DNA from: Candidatus Pelagibacter sp. TMED197
GTDB lineage: Bacteria; Pseudomonadota; Alphaproteobacteria; Pelagibacterales; Pelagibacteraceae
NCBI GenBank assembly: GCA_002169755.1
Contig: NHIU01000038.1
Location: 1 to 15,964 of the forward strand
Direction of reading: 5' to 3'
DNA length: 15,964 nucleotides
The position numbers and the translations under genes were made by a program. Of the stretch, positions 1 through 6,882 are shown one piece after another. Each line of letters opens with the position of its first letter. The first letter of the stretch is position 1. The notes under the pieces are model-generated. The model had not been told where the DNA came from and ran no database searches. It saw nothing but the letters and a program-made list of their open reading frames with translations.

Positions 1-338
1 ATTGAGTCAATATCAGCAAATCTTTTAAATAAAACTGATTTACCTTCCATAACTGGTTTAGAGGCCAACGAACCTAAATTTCCAAGTCCTAAAATAGCTG
101 AACCGTTGCTTATTACAGCGACTAAATTTCCTTTACTTGTATAGTCATAAACCAAATCTGGATTCTTAGAAATTTCTTTCACAGGTGCTGCCACACCTGG
201 CGAATACGCCAATGACAAGTCTCTTTTAGTTGTTAAAGGTTTAGAGGAATTTATCTCAATTTTGCCTGACTTTCCCTTTATATGAAAATCAAGAGCCTCT
301 TTATCTGAATAATGATCGATTTTAGATTTTTTTGTCAT
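1..338 (-). CDS. maeB: NADP-type malic enzyme, N-terminal part (cut by window edge)
   Basis: Malic enzyme oxidatively decarboxylates malate to pyruvate with reduction of NAD(P), linking the TCA cycle to pyruvate in the cytoplasm. Reading the minus strand from the ATG at 338 gives 112 codons with no stop before the window edge, so only the N-terminus is seen. Family hallmarks are the YSPGVAAP segment (about residues 45-52), containing the conserved tyrosine, and [13 protein letters not shown] (about 77-89), typical of bacterial malic enzymes. The catalytic lysine and NAD(P) domain lie outside, as would any C-terminal phosphotransacetylase-like domain of the MaeB class, so the subtype and cofactor are inferred. 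The gene is divergent from murJ across a 76-base gap. The start is the only ATG near the N-terminus and gives the short basic leader usual for the family. Confidence 0.9.
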   Translation of the reverse strand, partial: MTKKSKIDHYSDKEALDFHIKGKSGKIEINSSKPLTTKRDLSLAYSPGVAAPVKEISKNPDLVYDYTSKGNLVAVISNGSAILGLGNLGSLASKPVMEGKSVLFKRFADIDS

Positions 339-414
339 TTAAATTATCACCAAGTAATATAATTTGTATTAAAGCATTATTTATTTATTATTTGTGGCTT
401 AATTTAGAACTTAT
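339..414. promoter_or_regulatory. divergent promoter region between maeB and murJ
   Basis: This 76-base, very AT-rich gap separates two divergent genes and must hold promoters for both unless they are read from elsewhere. On the plus strand a weak sigma-70-like pair is visible: TTGTAT at 364-369 and TATTAT at 386-391 with a 16-base spacer, about 24 bases before the murJ ATG. No convincing pair was picked for the minus strand. There is no clear Shine-Dalgarno site before either gene. In DNA this AT-rich, chance matches to a -10 box are common, so the exact boxes are tentative. Confidence 0.4.
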
Positions 415-1944
415 ATGAACTTATTGTCATCAACATATGTTTTTAGTTTCTTTACTTTATTAAGTAGAATTTTAGGATATCTCAGAGATATATTAATTGC
501 AATATTTTTAGGTGCCTCAATTTTTGCAGATGCTTTTTTTGTTGCTTTTAGACTACCAAATACTTTTAGACGATTATTTGCAGAGGGAACTTTTAATGCT
601 GCGTTTATTCCTAGCTATGTCTCTATAAAAAATGAAAGTAAGGATGAAGGAAAAAAGTTTGCAGATGAAGTTCTTAATTTTTTGATTTTAATACTTTTGT
701 TCATAATTATTCTCGTAGAAATATTTACACCATACCTAGTTTATCTAATAGCACCAGGGTTTATGGAAGATGGTCAAAAATTTAATTTAGCTGTAGAGTT
801 TACTAGAATTACATTTCCCTTTTTACTATTTGTAAGCTTATCATCTTTTTTTTCAGGTATTTTAAATTCAAATAATAAATTTGCAGCTGCTGCCGCAGCA
901 CCAATAATATTAAACATTATAATGATTTTAAGTTTGTTGTCTTCTTATTTTTTGGGTCTAAGTTTTGCTAAACAATTATCATATGGTGTAACTTTTGCAG
1001 GCATATTTCAATTGTTGTTTTTGATATTTTTTACTAGAACATTTTATAAACCATCAATAAATTTTAAAATAAAGTTAAATAATAAAGTAAAATATTTTTT
1101 TAAAAAACTTTTACCTAGTATTTTTTCTTCAGGAGTAACTCAAATAAATATTTTGGTTGGTACCATCATAGCTTCTTTTGAGTCAAGTGCAGTTTCATAT
1201 CTTTATTATGCAGACCGTATCTATCAAATAAATTTGGCGTTGGCAGGGATTGCAGTCGGTACGGTTTCTTTACCAGTTTTGTCAAAAGCCTTTAACGAAA
1301 AAAATGATTTAAAAATATTTAATATTCAGAGTAAGTCCATTGAACTGTCACTGTTACTTTCTATACCTGCAAGTTTAGGTTTAATTTTAGCTTCTGAGGA
1401 AATAGTTAGCGCTTTATTTGGATACGGATCTTTTAATGAAGAAAACGTTATGATGACATCAGCTGCATTAAAATATTTTGGTTATGGTGTTCCTGCATTT
1501 GCTTTAATTAAAATTTTGTCTAATTTCTTTTTTGCAAGGAATGATACAAAAACTCCATTTTATATCTCATTTTTCATCGTATTACTGAATATTTTTATAA
1601 GTATAATTTTTTTTAAAAAGATTGGTTTTATTATCATTCCTATAGCCACTTCACTTTCAACATGGATTGGAGTTCTGATTTATTCGGTAATACTTAAAAG
1701 AAAGAAATTCTTAATGATAGAACATTACTTATCAAAAAATATTTTTAAAATAATTCTAAATACTATCTTAATGTCCATTATTCTTATTTTTACTTTAAAT
1801 TTATACACAGACAATTTAGACTATTATTACAAATATAAAGCAGTTTATTTAATGTTAATTGTCTGTTTTGTTGCAAGTATTTATTTGATATCGTGTTACT
1901 TAATTGGTGTTTTAAAAAAAAGAAACTTTAAATTTAATGATTAA
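415..1944 (+). CDS. murJ: MurJ lipid II flippase
   Basis: MurJ (formerly MviN) flips undecaprenyl-linked lipid II from the inner to the outer face of the cytoplasmic membrane for peptidoglycan synthesis. The 509 residues are close to the usual length for this MOP-superfamily transporter, and the protein is hydrophobic throughout, consistent with about 14 membrane segments. The N-terminus matches the family very well: SRILGYLRD (17-25), DAFFVAFRLPN (39-49) and RRLFAEG (52-58). Arg18, Arg24, Asp39, Arg52 and Glu57, residues known as conserved in E. coli MurJ, fall at the same numbers here, which also supports the chosen ATG. It is the first gene of a plus-strand run and overlaps trpS by 8 bases, suggesting co-transcription and translational coupling. 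In many alphaproteobacteria glnD precedes it; here it directly follows the divergent malic enzyme gene. Confidence 0.97.
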   Translation: MNLLSSTYVFSFFTLLSRILGYLRDILIAIFLGASIFADAFFVAFRLPNTFRRLFAEGTFNAAFIPSYVSIKNESKDEGKKFADEVLNFLILILLFIIILVEIFTPYLVYLIAPGFMEDGQKFNLAVEFTRITFPFLLFVSLSSFFSGILNSNNKFAAAAAAPIILNIIMILSLLSSYFLGLSFAKQLSYGVTFAGIFQLLFLIFFTRTFYKPSINFKIKLNNKVKYFFKKLLPSIFSSGVTQINILVGTIIASFESSAVSYLYYADRIYQINLALAGIAVGTVSLPVLSKAFNEKNDLKIFNIQSKSIELSLLLSIPASLGLILASEEIVSALFGYGSFNEENVMMTSAALKYFGYGVPAFALIKILSNFFFARNDTKTPFYISFFIVLLNIFISIIFFKKIGFIIIPIATSLSTWIGVLIYSVILKRKKFLMIEHYLSKNIFKIILNTILMSIILIFTLNLYTDNLDYYYKYKAVYLMLIVCFVASIYLISCYLIGVLKKRNFKFND

Positions 1945-2941
1945 TAAAAAACTAGTATTTTCTGGAGTACAACCAACTGGCAATCTTCATTTAGGCAATT
2001 ATCTTGGTGCTTTAAAAAGCTTTGTTTCTCTGCAAAAAGAAATGGAGTGTATTTATTGTGTAGTTGATTTACACGCTATAACTACTTTTCAAAACCCAAA
2101 AGTGTTGAAGCAAAATATTTTAGAAACTACTGCTGGTTTCTTAGCAGCAGGTCTTGATCCAAATAAAAGTATAATTTTTAACCAATCTTCTGTTTCAGGA
2201 CATTCTGAATTAGCCTGGATTTTAAATTGCGTATCAAGAATTGGTTGGCTTAATCGAATGACTCAATTTAAGGATAAAGCAGGATCAAACAGAGAAAAAG
2301 CTAGTGTCGGACTTTATATTTATCCAAATTTAATGGCTGCGGATATATTGCTATATAAAGCAACTCACGTTCCTGTAGGGGCTGATCAAAAACAACATCT
2401 AGAATTATCCAGAGATATTGCTCAGAAATTTAATAAAGATTTCAAATGCACCAATTTTTTTCCTTTGCCTGAACCCTTGATATCAAAAAATATTTCAAAA
2501 GTAATGAGTCTCAGGGACGGTACTAAAAAAATGAGTAAATCTGAAGAGTCGGAATATTCTAGAATAAATCTTAAGGATAGCGCAGATGATATAGTTAAAA
2601 AAATTAAAAAAGCAAAATCTGACTCTGACCCGATACCGGTTGATATGGACTCTCTAAAAAAGAAACCTGAAGCACTTAATCTTTTAAATATTTACTCTGA
2701 AATAACAAAATTAAATATTGAAAAAACTCTAAAAGAAATGGGTGGCAAAGAATACTCACACATAAAATCTAAATTAGCTGAAATTTTAGTAGATGAAATA
2801 TGCCCAGTAGGCAAAGAAATTTCTAAACTGATGAATGATGAGACATTTTTGCTTAATACATTGAGAAAAGGTACTGAAAAGGCTAATATTAAATCTGAGG
2901 AAAACCTTAAAAAAATACGTGAAAAAGTTGGATTGATATAA
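1937..2941 (+). CDS. trpS: tryptophanyl-tRNA synthetase
   Basis: This cytoplasmic class I aminoacyl-tRNA synthetase charges tRNA-Trp with tryptophan using ATP. The 334 residues match the usual bacterial length. The HIGH-type ATP-binding motif is seen as PTGNLHLGNY (13-22), and the KMSKS loop as KKMSKS (197-202) after SLRDGT. The core VPVGADQKQHLELSRDIA (145-162) is typical of TrpRS and separates it from TyrRS. The start lies inside the murJ end (8-base overlap), so it is probably expressed by coupling with murJ. The next gene, a Nfu-like protein, begins 12 bases after the stop. The murJ-trpS-Nfu order is common in alphaproteobacteria, often with a universal stress protein gene between the last two; none is present here. 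Confidence 0.97.
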   Translation: MINKKLVFSGVQPTGNLHLGNYLGALKSFVSLQKEMECIYCVVDLHAITTFQNPKVLKQNILETTAGFLAAGLDPNKSIIFNQSSVSGHSELAWILNCVSRIGWLNRMTQFKDKAGSNREKASVGLYIYPNLMAADILLYKATHVPVGADQKQHLELSRDIAQKFNKDFKCTNFFPLPEPLISKNISKVMSLRDGTKKMSKSEESEYSRINLKDSADDIVKKIKKAKSDSDPIPVDMDSLKKKPEALNLLNIYSEITKLNIEKTLKEMGGKEYSHIKSKLAEILVDEICPVGKEISKLMNDETFLLNTLRKGTEKANIKSEENLKKIREKVGLI

Positions 2942-2953
2942 TATAAAATTTTT

Positions 2954-3502
2954 ATGATACAAGTAGAAACCACGCCTAATCCCGAGTCATTAAAATTTTT
3001 GTCTGAGAATACTATTTCAGCAATTGGAACTGAGGAGTTTCAAAAGAACAATATTAAGGACATAAAAAATCAATTTATTAAGGATCTTCTTAATTACGAT
3101 GGTGTAGAACTAGTATTATTATCAAAGAATTTTTTATCAGTAAACAAATCAAAAGAAGCTTCTTGGGATAAGTTAAAGCCTTTAATTATTTCCCATTTAA
3201 ATGATTTTTTTGAAAAAAATAAAGGCCCAATTTTGGAAAGTGAGCTAAAAAAAATTAGTACAGAAACGGAAGATGATGATACAATTAAAAAAATTATTGA
3301 TGTGTTAGATACAAAAATTAGGCCAGCGGTTGCAAGGGATGGCGGTGATATTAAATTTAAATCTTTTGAGAAAGGTGTAGTAAAAGTGGAGCTTCAAGGA
3401 AGCTGTTCTGGATGTCCTAGTTCTGTAATGACTTTAAAACAAGGTGTTCAAAATCTATTAAAGCATTACGTCAAGGAAGTAAACTCAGTAGAGGCAAATT
3501 AA
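2954..3502 (+). CDS. Nfu/NifU-like Fe-S cluster scaffold or carrier protein
   Basis: Proteins of this family bind a labile [4Fe-4S] cluster between CxxC pairs of a dimer and pass it to apo-enzymes. The 182 residues show the two-domain Nfu layout: an N-terminal Nfu domain starting IQVETTPNPESLKFL (2-16) and a C-terminal NifU domain with RPAVARDGGDI (123-133) and the cluster motif GSCSGCPSS (149-157; Cys151 and Cys154). An acidic, polar linker near 95-110 joins them. This is the mitochondrial NFU1-like arrangement found in alphaproteobacteria, not the three-domain NifU of nitrogen fixation, so a nif role is not implied. It lies 12 bases after trpS and 1 base before the glucosaminidase gene. A plausible client nearby is the Fe-S enzyme MiaB; that link is inference. 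Confidence 0.95.
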   Translation: MIQVETTPNPESLKFLSENTISAIGTEEFQKNNIKDIKNQFIKDLLNYDGVELVLLSKNFLSVNKSKEASWDKLKPLIISHLNDFFEKNKGPILESELKKISTETEDDDTIKKIIDVLDTKIRPAVARDGGDIKFKSFEKGVVKVELQGSCSGCPSSVMTLKQGVQNLLKHYVKEVNSVEAN

Positions 3503-3503
3503 C

Positions 3504-5027
3504 ATGAAAAAAAAATTGAACTATAGAGAAAAACTTATTGAATTAGCAGAGATATATGATGTTAAAGAAATTAAGGAATATGTTAAAAGAAGAAAAAATT
3601 TAACCTCAGGCCAATTAGAGTTAATTTTAAGAAAAAATAAAATTATTATACCTAAGGATTTTAAAACAAATTTTTTTAAAGAAAATTTCTCTAAACCCTT
3701 AAGTAAATTTTCAAAACAAATAGAAGATATTAAAGACGATAGTTCTAAATCAGTGAGCAGATTATCTAGAAGAATGGGTTACTTTAAAGAAGACAGCTAT
3801 AGAACATTTAATAGTTTTTTATTTAACATCTGGAAAAAAGCTGGAGTTATCGGGATAGAATTTCTAAATATAATTCCTAAATTAGGAAAGACTTATTATA
3901 ATTTTTTTTCAAAGTTTTTCACAGAACTTTTCAACGGAATTTATAGTCAAAATTTTAACAAAAATAAAGCTGGTAAAGCGATAATAGTTTTTTTTATTAC
4001 CGTTGGATTAGGCACAGCTATACTTTCAAGCTTTGATACATTTGACAAAATCAAAACTTCAAATGAGAATAATTTAGTTAAAAATGAAAAATCAATAAAA
4101 AAACCTGAAATTAAAAAAAGTGAAAATGACCAAAAACAAAAACAGGAATTACAAGTTAAGAAAGAAATAAAAAAACAAGAACCCCAAATACAAAAACAAA
4201 AAAAAACACAAAAGCAAAAAGAAAAAGTTGCTGAATTGATTCTGCCGGATTTAAATTTAAAGACTGAAACAGTGTTGAATTTATTTAAAGATGTTGACTA
4301 TAATTTAAATAAAGTAAGATTTGAAAAAGTTGTTAAACCTATTTACTTCACTCAGTTTCCTAAAGATTTAGATGAAATTCAAAGTGTTAAACTAAAAAAA
4401 GAAACATTTATTAAGATAGTCTTGCCGTTAATAGTCGCTGAAAATGAAAAAATACTAGATGATAAGTACAAATTAAAAAAGATAATATCTAAAAAAAATA
4501 CAACGGATAGTGAAAAACAATGGTTAAGACAAAAATTTTTAGAGTACAAAGTCAAGGGAGGGGATATAAAAGAATTGAATATTAGAATGGATATAATTCC
4601 TGTATCTATAGCTCTGGCACAAGCTGCTAAAGAAAGTGGATGGGGCACATCTCGTTTTGCTTTGGAGGGAAATGCGATTTTTGGGCAATGGACCTGGAAT
4701 GGTAAAGGGATAGAGCCTTTACTTAAAGATAAATCAAAAAATCATAAAATTTTAAAATTTCCAATTTTAAGAGCCTCTGTAAAAGCTTATCAAAATAATT
4801 TAAATACACATAAAAGTTACGTAAAGTTTAGAGAGAAAAGAAAAAATTTAAGAGACAAGAATAAAAAAATAAACGGTTTAGAGTTATCTAAAACATTAAG
4901 TAATTATGCACAAACTGGTAGTGAATATATTAAGATTTTAGCGAAAATAATCATACAAAATAGATTGATGGATTTTGAACCAGTTAGATTAGCTAATTCA
5001 GTTAAAAGACAAGAATTAAATTTATAA
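3504..5027 (+). CDS. Bax-like N-acetylglucosaminidase with N-terminal membrane anchor
   Basis: The C-terminal third is a glucosaminidase (FlgJ/Bax, GH73-like) domain expected to cleave the glycan strand of peptidoglycan. Visible hallmarks are PVSIALAQAAKESGWGTSRFA (about 366-386) with candidate catalytic Glu377, GNAIFGQW (389-396), NNLNTHKSYVKFR (431-443) and the end near SNYAQTGSEYIK (466-477). This resembles E. coli Bax more than flagellar FlgJ, and no flagellar genes are near. Upstream are about 155 basic residues with no signal peptide, one hydrophobic segment (about 158-176), and a Lys/Gln-rich low-complexity linker (about 192-243). A type II topology follows: cytoplasmic N-terminus, single anchor, periplasmic enzyme. 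The long cytoplasmic part matches nothing I recognise and could bind a partner. The gene follows the Nfu gene by 1 base and converges with a deacetylase gene 3 bases away. Substrate and role are inferred from the family. Confidence 0.88.
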   Translation: MKKKLNYREKLIELAEIYDVKEIKEYVKRRKNLTSGQLELILRKNKIIIPKDFKTNFFKENFSKPLSKFSKQIEDIKDDSSKSVSRLSRRMGYFKEDSYRTFNSFLFNIWKKAGVIGIEFLNIIPKLGKTYYNFFSKFFTELFNGIYSQNFNKNKAGKAIIVFFITVGLGTAILSSFDTFDKIKTSNENNLVKNEKSIKKPEIKKSENDQKQKQELQVKKEIKKQEPQIQKQKKTQKQKEKVAELILPDLNLKTETVLNLFKDVDYNLNKVRFEKVVKPIYFTQFPKDLDEIQSVKLKKETFIKIVLPLIVAENEKILDDKYKLKKIISKKNTTDSEKQWLRQKFLEYKVKGGDIKELNIRMDIIPVSIALAQAAKESGWGTSRFALEGNAIFGQWTWNGKGIEPLLKDKSKNHKILKFPILRASVKAYQNNLNTHKSYVKFREKRKNLRDKNKKINGLELSKTLSNYAQTGSEYIKILAKIIIQNRLMDFEPVRLANSVKRQELNL

Positions 5028-5030
5028 TAT

Positions 5031-6140
5031 TTATTTATCAGCAATTACAAATTGAATACCAAGCCAACGCCAAAATCCGTTTCCTGCATTTAACGAACAA
5101 TTAATTCTACCTCGTTCACTTACAAATTTTTCAGATATATCAATATCCAGAATATTATCATTAACAAAATTTATTTTTGAGGATCTCCAAATATCACCCT
5201 CATTTGAAAAACAATTTATACGATCTAAATATTTAATATTGTCATAAAATTCAATTTGAACTTTAGGGGGATTTTCTTTTTTAGTTAAATATTTTTCTTC
5301 TGGAGATATCTTTTTAAATTTGAAAGGTAAAGTTTTTACCAAAGTTTTAAATCTATCTATTTTGCCGTATTTTTCATTAATAGGAAAACGCGGCAATTCA
5401 TAAAAATTTTTAGTTTCATCAATTACACCTGAATGTTGACCGAAAGCGTATTCAAATCCAAATTCCTCAATAATACTTTTGAAATTTAAGCTATATTCTC
5501 CAAAAGGATATGAAAAAAATTTTGAATTTTTACCTAATTTGTCTTTAAAAATTTTTATAGAAGTTTCTATATCCGCTCGTATTACAGAAGATTTCTCATC
5601 AACAAGATATTCATGAGAATGACTGTGATTGCCTATTTCCACAAAATCTTCGGATGCTAATTCTTTGATTTGTGCCCAGTTCATATAATTGTAACTACCG
5701 ACTTCTCTTGTATTTACAAAAATGATAAATGGAATATTTTTAGATTTTAAAATTGGCCATGCATTATTATAAAATGATAAAAGCCCGTCATCTATCGTTA
5801 ATAAAATTTTTCTTTGATTCTTGTTTGAAGACAATTGTTCTTTCAATTCTGATGGTTGAATAAAAATTATTTTTTCATTTTGAATGATTTCAAGTTGTTT
5901 CTTAAATACGTCGACTTGTATATTAGTTGAGGGGTATTTGCTTTCGTCAAATCTATGATACATAATAGATATTACCCCATAATCTTCTATTTCACTCTCA
6001 TTTATACTTGCAAAACTTTTAATCTGTTGAAATAAAATTAAATATGTTACAGAGAAAAAAATGATTAAGGATTTTTTAATAATTAATTGCACGGGTAAAA
6101 ATGATAAAATTGGTTTAAAAACTAAAAATAATTTTTTCAT
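5031..6140 (-). CDS. secreted polysaccharide deacetylase (NodB/CE4 family)
   Basis: CE4 enzymes remove N-acetyl groups from peptidoglycan, chitin-like or exopolysaccharide chains using a divalent metal. The NodB motifs are present: LLTIDDG (113-119; Asp117 catalytic base, Asp118 metal), NHSHSH (171-176; His172 and His176 as metal ligands), SYPFGEY (210-216) and LPRFPI (249-254). A signal peptide is visible: basic KK (22-23), a hydrophobic core to about 37 and KSFA (41-44) as a cleavage site, so it acts in the periplasm or outside. About 100 residues follow the NodB domain and end in two copies of an RINC...W repeat. The ATG at 6140 puts 21 extra residues before the signal and overlaps tsaB by 80 bases. 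A GTG at 6092 (residue 17) would give a cleaner signal peptide and a 32-base overlap. The substrate cannot be read from sequence; a wall or capsule role fits the neighbouring glucosaminidase. Confidence 0.88.
   Translation of the reverse strand: MKKLFLVFKPILSFLPVQLIIKKSLIIFFSVTYLILFQQIKSFASINESEIEDYGVISIMYHRFDESKYPSTNIQVDVFKKQLEIIQNEKIIFIQPSELKEQLSSNKNQRKILLTIDDGLLSFYNNAWPILKSKNIPFIIFVNTREVGSYNYMNWAQIKELASEDFVEIGNHSHSHEYLVDEKSSVIRADIETSIKIFKDKLGKNSKFFSYPFGEYSLNFKSIIEEFGFEYAFGQHSGVIDETKNFYELPRFPINEKYGKIDRFKTLVKTLPFKFKKISPEEKYLTKKENPPKVQIEFYDNIKYLDRINCFSNEGDIWRSSKINFVNDNILDIDISEKFVSERGRINCSLNAGNGFWRWLGIQFVIADK
5049..5222 (-). repeat. internal protein repeat at the C-terminus of the deacetylase
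   Basis: Two segments of the deacetylase resemble each other: residues 307-325 start RINCFSNEGDIWR and residues 345-364 start RINCSLNAGNGFWR. They share Arg-Ile-Asn-Cys, then N-x-G, then Trp-Arg and a short hydrophobic strand, with a period of 38 residues. They hold the two cysteines Cys310 and Cys348, which could form a disulfide outside the cytoplasm. The similarity is at protein level and was read by eye. Confidence 0.6.
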
Positions 6141-6444
6141 TCACATTTTTCAAAATAAAATTCACAATAATGAGATTCTTGCATCAACCATATTAAATTT
6201 TATCAATAAGCACAAAGCAATTATCAATGAAAACTTCACTGTAATTGTAAATAATGGACCTGGTAGTTTTTCAACAATTAGAACAGCCTTGGCTGTGGCA
6301 AAAGGAATTAAAATATCGAAAAACGTAAATTTATATGGTTTCAAGGACAAGGATTTACATGATTTTAACCTTGAAAATATTGAATTTTTAATTAAAAAAA
6401 ATTTAATTGAAAACAAATTGATTAAACCGCTATATATAAGTTAG
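6061..6444 (+). CDS. tsaB: TsaB, tRNA t6A biosynthesis protein, unusually short
   Basis: TsaB (YeaZ) partners with TsaD and TsaE to make N6-threonylcarbamoyladenosine at position 37 of ANN-decoding tRNAs. The start MIKDFLIINCTG matches the family's opening beta strand, and the signature NNGPGSFSTIRTALAVAKGI (64-83) is clear. The protein ends in KPLYIS, like the PLYxR end usual in TsaB, so the stop looks native and not a frameshift. It is only 127 residues, where 200-230 is normal: most of the second ASKHA-fold domain is missing, while the N-terminal region used for pairing with TsaD is kept. The opening Asp of the usual IDTS motif reads Asn (INCT). The first codons overlap the divergent deacetylase. 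An AG-rich stretch (acagag, 6049-6054) precedes the ATG. A weak promoter (TTGCAA at 6008, TAAAAT at 6033) would lie inside the deacetylase gene. rimI, often next, is absent. Confidence 0.82.
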   Translation: MIKDFLIINCTGKNDKIGLKTKNNFFIHIFQNKIHNNEILASTILNFINKHKAIINENFTVIVNNGPGSFSTIRTALAVAKGIKISKNVNLYGFKDKDLHDFNLENIEFLIKKNLIENKLIKPLYIS

Positions 6445-6455
6445 ATTATTACTTT

Positions 6456-6881
6456 ATGAACGCTATTGAGAAAAAATGCAAGGACAAGGGAGTTAGGCTA
6501 ACTGATCAAAGAAAAATAATAGCTCAAGTTATGTGTGACTCTAAAGAAAAATATGGAGCTAAAGACCATCCCGATGTGGACGAGTTGCATAAAAGAGTAA
6601 GTGAAATTGATAATAAGATAAGCATTGCCACTGTTTATAGAACTGTAAAATTATTTGAGGAGTCTGGAATTGTAGAAAAACATGATTTCAAAGGAGGCAA
6701 GGCAAGATATGAGCAGTCACCTGATGAACATCATGACCATCTAATTGATGTTAATAGCGGCGAGATTGTAGAATTTGTAGACAAAGATATAGAAAAATTA
6801 CAATATGAAGTAGCAAAAAAATTAGGATATAAACTAATCGATCATAAACTAGAATTATATGGTTCAAAAATAAAAAAATAG
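6456..6881 (+). CDS. fur: Fur-family metal-dependent transcriptional regulator
   Basis: Fur proteins repress metal-uptake genes when bound to Fe(II) or, in the alphaproteobacterial Mur subgroup, Mn(II). The 141 residues are the usual length. The winged-helix region has GVRLTDQR (12-19) and the recognition helix ISIATVYRTVKLFEESGIV (56-73). The dimer/metal region has DEHHDHLID (90-98) and ends GYKLIDHKLELYG (124-136). The family's CxxC structural-zinc site is missing: Asp98 stands where many Fur proteins have the first Cys, as is common for alphaproteobacterial Fur/Mur at this locus. An Irr identity is less likely because no HxH-type heme motif was noticed. It sits 11 bases after tsaB and 1 base before miaB. 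Whether it senses iron or manganese cannot be decided from sequence. No Fur box was identified in the window. Confidence 0.93.
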   Translation: MNAIEKKCKDKGVRLTDQRKIIAQVMCDSKEKYGAKDHPDVDELHKRVSEIDNKISIATVYRTVKLFEESGIVEKHDFKGGKARYEQSPDEHHDHLIDVNSGEIVEFVDKDIEKLQYEVAKKLGYKLIDHKLELYGSKIKK

Positions 6882-6882
6882 C

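Noticed and set aside
2692..2973. Minus-strand open frames opposite trpS and other genes (also 4379-4648, 8441-8710, 9171-9425, 13842-14117, 14011-14313)
   Set aside because: Each is antisense to a well-supported gene and gives a hydrophobic or Phe/Leu/Ser-rich product expected from the complement of Lys/Asn-rich coding DNA.
4070..4235. A-rich, Lys/Gln low-complexity stretch as a possible non-coding insertion or repeat array
   Set aside because: The reading frame continues cleanly from the membrane segment into the glucosaminidase domain, and no regular repeat unit was found, so it is a disordered linker.
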